From NCBI GenBank assembly GCA_036847245.1, contig DAIUAL010000005.1:1-51318 (forward strand): a stretch of DNA of 51,318 nucleotides, written 5' to 3'. Source of the DNA: UBA4661 sp002405405. Lineage in GTDB: Bacteria > Bacteroidota > Ignavibacteria > Kapaibacteriales > UBA4661. The number at the start of each line of letters is the position of its first letter. Positions within the stretch are counted from its first letter, which is position 1. The translations under genes and the position numbers were made by a program. Positions 44,365-51,318 of the stretch are shown here, one piece after another. Below the pieces are notes generated by a model, which searched no databases, had not been told where the DNA came from, and saw nothing but the letters and a program-made list of their open reading frames with translations.

Positions 44365-46356
44365 CTATGCTGCTAAACGATTCCGTATAGGCGCAACAAT
44401 ATTCTTGTTGTTGTATTCAGACTCATTATCTGTGTGAAATTCCATAATCAGATCACGAGCATTACGCGATTGCTCTGTCATATTACCAATGTTCTGCGCT
44501 ATCGTTGAAATGGATGTTGCCGACTGTTGGACAACCGATGCCACCGATGCTACATTTTTTGCCACCTCAGTTCCTGCAATGGCTTGTTCTTCTGTTGCAC
44601 TTGCCAATTGTGTAATAAGCTGTGCAACTTGCTCTGTTTTATCAATGATGCCAAGAAACGACTGTGCTGTTTGTTCTACGCATTCACGCCCCTGAATCAT
44701 CAGAGTTTTGCTGGTATTCATAGACTGTATAGTAGAAGTAGTATCCTTATTCACAGCTGTTACAACAGCGGCAATTTCTTTTGTTGCATTCTGTGTTCGT
44801 TCTGCCAGTTTTCGTACCTCATCAGCAACGACCGAGAAACCTCTTCCATGCTCGCCGGCACGGGCAGCTTCAATAGCGGCGTTCAGTGAAAGTAAATTCG
44901 TTTGATCGGCTATTTCGTTGATAACATTGACAATGTCAACAATGTGCTGATTACTCTCACTTAGATGACGAATCTCCTCTGATACATGTAAAACTGCGTT
45001 ATACACTTCATCAATGTTTTTCACCATTTCTTGCATGCGCTTTCCACCTTCCTCTGCATCATGATTTGCAGCTGCGGCATCATTCGATATTCTGACTGCG
45101 AGCATCGAGTTATTGGTAATTGTACTCGACATCAGCTCCATTGCCGCTGAAATCTGTACTGTTTGTACCGATTGCTCCTGAAAACCTGTTGAAAGTTCTT
45201 CCGCACTGGCAGAAATTTGCTCTGCAACCTGATCTACTTCAGCAATGATTTGTTGAATTTGCACAATCATACTGCGCACATTCACTAATGCTTGGTTGTA
45301 TTCTGCAAATAGCCCTTGCATGACCGACTGTTCGTTGTGAGCAGAATCTTCTTGGTATTCATCAACAACGATTGACGTTACATCGCCATGGGCAAATCGC
45401 TCAACACTGTCTAACATACGCTCGATTTCTGATTGCAATATAGTATGTAACTGTTCTGCTTTGTGTTGTAAGGTTTTAGCATTTTCAGAATACTCGTTGG
45501 CTTGATTCCGTTGTGCTTCCACCTCCTGAATTGTTTGTTCAATATCATGCGTCATATCAGAAAACACAGTAAACAAGCTACCTATTTCATTGACACCATA
45601 GTCTTTTTTCATCAGCACTTTCCAATCTACATCTGCATGAGCATGATCAGCTGACTGTGCACGGGTTGTTGCAATAAATCCTTGCGTTGCCCGCACAAGA
45701 TCCGACAAAGGGCGTGTAATCGAAAGTCCAATGATTGTACCGGACGCGATAGCAATCAATACACCGAATATGATGAGTGCTATTTGCATATTTCTCGTCC
45801 ACAGATAGTCTGTCTGTGCCTGCATGCGTTGATGTGCAAGATTATCCTTGGTACTAGAGGACATCTTGTTGAGTTGTGTCGTAATCTTTTCACTCACGGC
45901 AATGCAAGTCGTACGAATCAATGTTAGTGCTGTTTCTGTATCACCCTGATTGGTATGGTCAATGATTTGCTTGCCATTTTCCAAGAATTCGGCAAACAAG
46001 GATTGGTATTGTTGTATTGCAATCTTTGCCTCATGTGCTTGTACACTTTGGCTATATCGGTGTGTTGCTTGCTGATTGAGTTGTACATATTTCAATGCTT
46101 CAGCAATATAGTGTTGCCTGCGACCATTGTCATTTGAGAGTAGAGCTTCACGAAGACTAACGCGAATCATCAAGAACGACTCTGTTACTTCATTAAGGTG
46201 CTTCATCGGCGTAATACCTTGATCGAACATGGCATTATTTTGCTCAACTAAGTCAGCACTTTGGCGAATCTGCCAAATACCACTAACTAAGATGATAAAG
46301 GCAACAAACGAAAAACCAAAGAGTAAGCGAGTACTGATGTTAAAATTCCGCAACAT
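44365..46356 (-). CDS. Methyl-accepting chemotaxis protein, 4HB sensor type
   Basis: The 663-residue receptor has TM1 (11-31), a periplasmic four-helix-bundle-like domain (32-185) and TM2 (190-212). A HAMP-like region and a long helical signalling domain follow. The signalling hairpin tip at about 479-520 (EIADQTNLLSLNAAIEAARA, GEHGRGFSVVADEVRKLAER) is intact. Methylation helices flank it. There is no C-terminal NWETF-type tether. A GGGAGAAG site precedes the ATG. The ligand is unknown. Confidence 0.95.
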   Translation of the reverse strand: MLRNFNISTRLLFGFSFVAFIILVSGIWQIRQSADLVEQNNAMFDQGITPMKHLNEVTESFLMIRVSLREALLSNDNGRRQHYIAEALKYVQLNQQATHRYSQSVQAHEAKIAIQQYQSLFAEFLENGKQIIDHTNQGDTETALTLIRTTCIAVSEKITTQLNKMSSSTKDNLAHQRMQAQTDYLWTRNMQIALIIFGVLIAIASGTIIGLSITRPLSDLVRATQGFIATTRAQSADHAHADVDWKVLMKKDYGVNEIGSLFTVFSDMTHDIEQTIQEVEAQRNQANEYSENAKTLQHKAEQLHTILQSEIERMLDSVERFAHGDVTSIVVDEYQEDSAHNEQSVMQGLFAEYNQALVNVRSMIVQIQQIIAEVDQVAEQISASAEELSTGFQEQSVQTVQISAAMELMSSTITNNSMLAVRISNDAAAANHDAEEGGKRMQEMVKNIDEVYNAVLHVSEEIRHLSESNQHIVDIVNVINEIADQTNLLSLNAAIEAARAGEHGRGFSVVADEVRKLAERTQNATKEIAAVVTAVNKDTTSTIQSMNTSKTLMIQGRECVEQTAQSFLGIIDKTEQVAQLITQLASATEEQAIAGTEVAKNVASVASVVQQSATSISTIAQNIGNMTEQSRNARDLIMEFHTDNESEYNNKNIVAPIRNRLAA

Positions 46357-46418
46357 TTCTCTTCTCCCGAATGATGATCGATAAAAATTGACGAGTTAGA
46401 ACCAATACAGACATTTCT

Positions 46419-48524
46419 TTACGACAAGTAATGACTGTACTCGCGCAGTTGCTTGCCAGTTCCTTTGGTGATGGGTTGTCGTTGGCTACGTTTTGAATAA
46501 TATCCACCGACTAATTGTTTCGTATCAGAAGCACCGTCGTACATATGTTTTTCATTCTCTTGAGAAGCCGTATTCAAACGGAACTTCCGCATCATTGCAT
46601 CAAGGTTTTCCGTAATCGTATTCAATTGGGCGGCAGACTCCGCAATTTCTTGATTAACGACTGATGATTCTTGCACTGTTGCTGTAATACCATCCAGATT
46701 AGAAGCTATTTGAGCAATATCTTGCGATTGTCGCTCGCCGGCTTCTGCCAACTCATGGATAAGCTTTGAAGTCAGCTCTGCTCCTTTGATAATTTCAGCA
46801 AGTGCTTGTGATGTATGCTCAACGAGCGATGTTCCCGACTCCACAACTTTTGTTCCTTCTTGCATGGAGACCACCACCGACGATGTCTGATCTTGAATAT
46901 GTTTAATCATCGTTGCAATTTGTTTCGTTGCTTTTGCTGTGCGCTCCGCTAACTTTCTTACTTCATCTGCAACAACCGCAAATCCTCTTCCTTGATCACC
47001 GGCACGTGCCGCTTCGATTGCCGCATTCAGTGCAAGCAGATTGGTTTGATCAGCTATCTCTTCAATCACAGCAACGATTTCACCAATTTCTTTACTGCTC
47101 TCACCCAGTACTTGCACTTTTGACGACGAGTCATTCACAATGACATTGACTTTGTTCATATTATCAATGGTAGCCTGCATAATACGTCCGCCCTCTTGTG
47201 CCGAAGCAGTAACCTGCGTTGATTGAGTAGCAGCATCTGTGGTGCGAAGAGCATTAGCTTTAATGATTCCTGACAGATTGTCCAGCGAGCCTGATATTTC
47301 CAGCGTTTGGCGGGCTTGCTCTTCGGAAGCGGCGGACATCTCATGAATGCTTGAGGCAATGCGCTCTGCTGCACTACGAGCTAATTGGGTTGTTTCGCTT
47401 ACATTATTGAGTGTATCATTGATATTGTACACGGTATCATTAAAACCCGTGTAGAGTTTTGCAATCGAATCAGAACCATTGACATTCAAAGCAACTGTCA
47501 AATTTCCCTGCGCCAACTCACTCATTTCTTTTAGAATAGTGTCTACACTTTCGGCAAGGTATTGTCCTTGTTTTTCGGCGGTGGTACGAGCAACATTCGC
47601 TTCTAATGCGGCACGATCGGCTTCTTCACCCTTTTGTTGAGCAGTTTGAATTGCTTGATGAATGTTTCGCACCATAGCATTGAATGATCTGCTCAGCACC
47701 CCTATTTCATCATTGACCGGCAATTCGACTTGAACATTCGTATCACCCGCGGCAACCTGCACCGAAGCATCTTTCAGCTGACTAAGATATCTGCTCATAG
47801 TTTTTGCCACAAAAACTGCAATCAGGATAATCAATGCCGTCGAAATAGCAACAATAAAGGCAAGAAAAGAAGCATTTGAACGGACATCTGCTTGAAGTGC
47901 ATCAAGTTTCATAGATATTTCAAAAGCACCATGTACCTCGCCGACTTTCCAATTTTCCATTTTTGCTCCCGTAATATCCCGACCATCCTCACGCCCCCAC
48001 AGTGCCATTGATTGCGATGGATTGCCATGACATTTCATACATTCTTGTGTCAAAGTAATGGCTCGGAAATACCGTACAGTATTGTTCTGTTCGTCTATTT
48101 TCCAATATTCGGATTGTGCAGTGTTCTGCTCTAATGTGCGTAATGCTTCTGCTTCAAACTCATCCGGTGTATTGTCAGGATTACGCGGTAAAAATTTGGG
48201 TGTTTTCATGGTGTATCCGAGTTCACCCGCTTTTTTGCGCGCCATTTCCATCGCCGCAAAAATGGGTACTGTTCGTAGAACATCTTCAACCGATGTCAGT
48301 TGTGGCTGAAAAACATTATGCTGTATTTGGTCGGCAGTAAACTCACGTGCACTTTCTGCGGCTAGTACCATGGTGCGTGCTTTATCGATCAGGGCACGTG
48401 TACCTGCATCTTTGTACATGGTGTACGTAAAAGCAAAAATGGCAATACCACTCACAACGGATACGCACAGAATAGGAAGAATAATTTTATTCCGAACGCT
48501 CAAGGATTTCCACAAAGTCAGCAT
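46419..48524 (-). CDS. Methyl-accepting chemotaxis protein with Tll0287-like heme sensor
   Basis: From ATG 48524 (GGAG upstream) this 701-residue receptor has TM1 (13-33), a periplasmic DUF3365/Tll0287-like domain with the heme-c motif C-MK-CH at 162-166 (TLTQECMKCHGNPSQSMALW, then VGEVHGAFEISMKLDAL), TM2 (219-240), HAMP, and an MCP signalling domain with EIADQTNLLALNAAIEAARA and GDQGRGFAVVADEVRKLAER. Heme suggests redox, oxygen or NO sensing. It is 63 bp upstream of the other MCP on the same strand. The 233 bp before it hold a hairpin and clustered TGCA sites. Confidence 0.93.
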   Translation of the reverse strand: MLTLWKSLSVRNKIILPILCVSVVSGIAIFAFTYTMYKDAGTRALIDKARTMVLAAESAREFTADQIQHNVFQPQLTSVEDVLRTVPIFAAMEMARKKAGELGYTMKTPKFLPRNPDNTPDEFEAEALRTLEQNTAQSEYWKIDEQNNTVRYFRAITLTQECMKCHGNPSQSMALWGREDGRDITGAKMENWKVGEVHGAFEISMKLDALQADVRSNASFLAFIVAISTALIILIAVFVAKTMSRYLSQLKDASVQVAAGDTNVQVELPVNDEIGVLSRSFNAMVRNIHQAIQTAQQKGEEADRAALEANVARTTAEKQGQYLAESVDTILKEMSELAQGNLTVALNVNGSDSIAKLYTGFNDTVYNINDTLNNVSETTQLARSAAERIASSIHEMSAASEEQARQTLEISGSLDNLSGIIKANALRTTDAATQSTQVTASAQEGGRIMQATIDNMNKVNVIVNDSSSKVQVLGESSKEIGEIVAVIEEIADQTNLLALNAAIEAARAGDQGRGFAVVADEVRKLAERTAKATKQIATMIKHIQDQTSSVVVSMQEGTKVVESGTSLVEHTSQALAEIIKGAELTSKLIHELAEAGERQSQDIAQIASNLDGITATVQESSVVNQEIAESAAQLNTITENLDAMMRKFRLNTASQENEKHMYDGASDTKQLVGGYYSKRSQRQPITKGTGKQLREYSHYLS

Positions 48525-48613
48525 GGCAGTGATCTCCGAAAAAGTAAGACAAGTAAGTCGAGTACTCTGTCTCCTTTCCAACAAGCGAGCCAAATAAATT
48601 TCATCGCATAAAT

Positions 48614-48638
48614 CTTTGATTTACCCAAAAAATCAAAG
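48614..48638. promoter_or_regulatory. Inverted repeat in the upstream region of the heme MCP
   Basis: CTTTGATTT and AAATCAAAG are a perfect 9-bp inverted repeat with a 7-nt loop, about 90 bp upstream of the MCP start. It has no U-run of terminator quality. It may be an operator or mRNA hairpin. Confidence 0.4.
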
Positions 48639-48757
48639 GTTGCAGAACAATATCCCCTTTTCATCATTGCAACAATGCAATATTTGTTGCATGTAATTGA
48701 TCGGTCTGCAAGATGTATTGCACCATATTGCAAGGTAGTTTTAATAGCAATTTTACC

Positions 48758-51034
48758 TCATGCTAACACCAACTGCACCTGTTTGAGCAATTCTTTAATC
48801 TCAAAGGGTTTACTCAATGTTGCATGGATATTCATGGATTTAAGAACTTGAAATCGCTCATTATCCAAAAATCCTGTCATTGCAATACATTTGACGTCTT
48901 CCTTGATCGTACGAAGATGTCGTATGGTATCGATGCCATCCATAATTGGCATCATCATATCCATAATGACAAGTTGTATATCGTGCTGATGCTCACGGAA
49001 TCGCTCAACTGCCTGCTCTCCATTTTCAGCAATCACAACCGAATAGCCGTACATAACCAAAACATCCGACAGCATCATTCTCATCACGTCCTCATCATCA
49101 ACGATCAGCACCTTACCCCCGTTACCCGTTGGCAAATCTTGTTGCTTCAATGCTTTCGTTTGTTGTGCTTCTTGCACCCCATAGCTTGGCAAATAGACTG
49201 AAAAGGTACTGCCTTGCCCCGCGACAGAATCAACCAGCACAAAACCCTGATGATTGGTCACAATAGCAAGCACTGTTGCCACGCCCAGTCCCGTGCCCTG
49301 ACCTGACTGTTTGGTGGTAAAAAATGGCTCAAAAATTTTCTGCTTGATCTCATCAGTCAGACCAACTCCGGTATCGCTGATTTGTATACAACAATAATCA
49401 CCAACTTTCGAACCAACATACAACTCTGTCATACTTGCAGTGATCGTAACTTGGCGTAGTCGAATTGTCATGGTTCCACTACCCTGCATGGCATCTCGGG
49501 CATTAATACAAAGATTCATCAGTACTTGCAAGATCTGTGTTTTGTCCGCCATAATGCTTGCTGTAACGATACTGTTTTCTACCTCAAGAACAATCCCTTT
49601 GGGAAATGTTTCTTTCAAGATCTTGACAGTTTCATCCACACACTCGCTCACGTATATTTTCTTTTTCTCTCGCGTTCCACCTTTGCTAAAGAGCAAAATC
49701 TGCTGTATCAGATTTGCACCACGCCACACAACGCTCTGAAGATTTTTTACTCTCTCTTTTTCTTTTGTCTCGGTTGTCTTACTCTCGATCAGTTGCAATC
49801 CCGTCAGCAATGAAGCTAAGATGTTATTCATATCATGTGCAATGCCCCCCGCCAACATACCAAGACTATCCATACGTTGCATACGTAACACCTGTAGTTC
49901 GACTGATTTCTGCTGGGTGATATTGCGCATAATAGTCTGAAAACCCGTACATTCTCCCCGCTCATTATATGTATTGGTATAGGTATGCTCGGTATATACT
50001 TTATGTCCGTCTTTATGAATCCACACCAACTCACGGGGTTGCTCTAAGAATACACCATGTTGCTCATAATACTCCCAAAATGCCTTCACTGATCGGGCTG
50101 ATTCACCATCCAGAATATTAATAGCTAGGTGCTGATTGTCATAATACTCTTGAGGTGTGTAGCCGGTAATACCAACAATCGAAGGGCTGATAAATCTGTG
50201 TGTTCCATCTATATTGACAATCACAATAGCATCTTTTGCTTGTTCTACCAACATTCGGTGTATCTTTTCACTCTCACGCAATTGAAATTCTACAGTCTTT
50301 TGATGTGTAATGTCTTGCAGTGCTCCATACGCTTTGACGACATGCCCATCATCAAAAATAGGAGTAGCTTTGGCATGAAGAAAGAGTCGTTTACCCGATG
50401 AGAGTACTGCTTCTAATTCAATATCCAAGGACACTCCTTGCAATAGATTGTCAAATGCTTGTTGAAAGTGTTCTTGACTGGCGGGCAACAAATATCCCTT
50501 AATTACCTCTACCGTTAGAGGCACAGAGTCGTCAGTCTCAAATATCTCATACATGCCATGTGTACAGGTCAGTTGGAGTGTTCGAGCATCTAATTCACAT
50601 CCACCGATTTTTGCAAGCGACGACATTGCATCAAAAATGTGATTGTCACCCTCAACTTTTGCAGCAGCATTTCTCTGCTGAGTAATATCAATAGTGATTC
50701 CTCCAACATTATACGATGTGCCATCATAATTACGAAGAGGGAATTTCAGCACTGTGAAATATTTGATGCCATGGGGGGGTGCAATATGATCATTAAACAC
50801 CTGCAATGAGAGTGTATTGCGTACCAAAGCATCTTGATGACTAAACCGTAATGCCTCAGCTTCAGGCATGACCATTGATAGCTTTCTACTAATGAGTTCT
50901 TCAGCTGGTTTCCCCAAAAGTCGGTACATAGCATTATTTGCCATGAGCAATGTAGTATCCTCAGCAACAATAAAAACCGGCAAGGGTATATGATCAACAA
51001 ATGCCTGAAATTGCTGAGCGTAAAAATCCTTCAT
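48758..51034 (-). CDS. Hybrid histidine kinase, PAS-PAS-PAS-HK-receiver
   Basis: The 758-residue cytoplasmic kinase has three PAS domains (about 8-120, 135-245, 255-375), HisKA with His400 in GMLAGGIAHDMNNILASLLT, HATPase with LMNLCINARDAM, DTGVG at 554-558 and GQGTGLGVATV, and a C-terminal receiver with Asp692 in VIMDMMMPIMDG and Lys742 in LSKPFEIK. The IAHDxNN form is typical of PAS hybrid kinases with sigma54 or receiver partners. No transmembrane segment. It is followed after a gap by the heme MCP. Confidence 0.95.
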   Translation of the reverse strand: MKDFYAQQFQAFVDHIPLPVFIVAEDTTLLMANNAMYRLLGKPAEELISRKLSMVMPEAEALRFSHQDALVRNTLSLQVFNDHIAPPHGIKYFTVLKFPLRNYDGTSYNVGGITIDITQQRNAAAKVEGDNHIFDAMSSLAKIGGCELDARTLQLTCTHGMYEIFETDDSVPLTVEVIKGYLLPASQEHFQQAFDNLLQGVSLDIELEAVLSSGKRLFLHAKATPIFDDGHVVKAYGALQDITHQKTVEFQLRESEKIHRMLVEQAKDAIVIVNIDGTHRFISPSIVGITGYTPQEYYDNQHLAINILDGESARSVKAFWEYYEQHGVFLEQPRELVWIHKDGHKVYTEHTYTNTYNERGECTGFQTIMRNITQQKSVELQVLRMQRMDSLGMLAGGIAHDMNNILASLLTGLQLIESKTTETKEKERVKNLQSVVWRGANLIQQILLFSKGGTREKKKIYVSECVDETVKILKETFPKGIVLEVENSIVTASIMADKTQILQVLMNLCINARDAMQGSGTMTIRLRQVTITASMTELYVGSKVGDYCCIQISDTGVGLTDEIKQKIFEPFFTTKQSGQGTGLGVATVLAIVTNHQGFVLVDSVAGQGSTFSVYLPSYGVQEAQQTKALKQQDLPTGNGGKVLIVDDEDVMRMMLSDVLVMYGYSVVIAENGEQAVERFREHQHDIQLVIMDMMMPIMDGIDTIRHLRTIKEDVKCIAMTGFLDNERFQVLKSMNIHATLSKPFEIKELLKQVQLVLA

Positions 51035-51202
51035 ACGTGGTACAAAACAATGATGACAGAAGCATATTTTAGATGCTCATGGGGTGATGAATTTATAAAA
51101 GAACCAAAGGAAACTATGACAAATAATAAAATTGCTCTTTGTTCTTCGGCGTGAAAACACCCTACATAAAATATTTATAGAAATCAATATAAAATACCGT
51201 AT

Positions 51203-51318
51203 CTATTTTTCCGACAGAAATAGTTTGATTATTTGCAGAAGATCTTTGATATCGTATGGCTTAATCATAAATTCATAAAAATCCAATGATTGCAGATTGC
51301 GGAATCGAGCAGAATCAA
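51203..51318 (-). CDS. C-terminal fragment of a receiver-domain protein
   Basis: The frame runs off the window edge. The visible 37 residues (DSARFRNLQSLDFYEFMIKP, then YDIKDLLQIIKLFLSEK) match the end of a response-regulator receiver, with the conserved Lys-Pro before the last helix. It ends in TAG at 51203-51205. The rest lies outside, so it may be a stand-alone receiver or the end of a hybrid kinase. Confidence 0.7.
   Translation of the reverse strand, partial: DSARFRNLQSLDFYEFMIKPYDIKDLLQIIKLFLSEK

Noticed and set aside
48680..48735. Sigma54 (-24/-12) promoter upstream of the heme MCP
   Set aside because: A TGG...TTGC pair exists but the GG to GC spacing is 13 rather than 10 nt.
1..51318. 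CRISPR arrays, integrases, transposases or phage genes
   Set aside because: No direct repeat array and no recombinase or phage protein motif was seen in any frame examined.

Overview
The window (about 51 kb, low-to-mid GC by eye) looks like a chromosomal segment from the Bacteroidota/Chlorobiota side of the FCB group, perhaps an Ignavibacteria- or Kapabacteria-like lineage. The support is a type IX secretion (T9SS) type A sorting domain, a cysteine-poor 38-residue L36, an S46 dipeptidyl-peptidase, and a tRNA-Lys promoter that fits the Bacteroidota TTTG/TAnnTTTG pattern. Against typical Bacteroidia, many genes have clear AAGGAG-type ribosome binding sites. The placement is inference; no 16S gene is present.

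Region 1 (1-19574, minus strand) is the translation supercluster. The str-like unit rpsL-rpsG-fusA2-tuf runs from a promoter near 17320 to a terminator at 12915-12946. It is followed by the S10-spc-alpha run from rpsJ to rpsK, including secY, map, infA and rpmJ. A second EF-G gene, fusA1, lies upstream of rpsL with its own terminator. The two EF-Gs resemble the spd/mitochondrial EFG1 (translocase) and EFG2 (recycling) classes rather than one dual-function EF-G.

Region 2 (20033-31111, plus strand) holds alaS, a frameshifted S46 peptidase, an uncharacterised acidic protein, a secreted M20 amidohydrolase, a cytochrome-like lipoprotein, a flavodoxin-fold oxidoreductase, a family 2 glycosyltransferase overlapping an alkyltransferase-like DNA-binding protein, a small outer-membrane-type protein, a TM2 protein and a small membrane protein. 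A 152-bp palindromic repeat with terminal inverted repeats follows.

Region 3 (31418-34341, minus strand) is an ECF sigma factor translationally coupled to a one-TM protein in the anti-sigma position. That protein carries three repeated motifs and ends in a T9SS-type sorting domain. I consider this fusion the best candidate for an undescribed system. dxs and tRNA-Lys(TTT) follow on the plus strand, then a dienelactone-hydrolase-family gene on the minus strand.

Region 4 (38071-51318) is a sensory cluster: a CheY-like receiver, a sigma54-type response regulator with a GAFSGA variant, three PAS-containing histidine kinases (one hybrid), two chemoreceptors (one with a Tll0287-like heme-c sensor domain) and the tail of another receiver protein. 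No cheA, cheW or cheR is present in the window.

Four reading-frame lesions need attention: in-frame stops in rpsK (82-84), tuf (13291-13293) and a histidine kinase (42015-42017), and a one-base frameshift in the S46 peptidase near 23113. Essential genes are hit, so base-call errors are the simplest explanation, but each homologous coding frame continues past its lesion.
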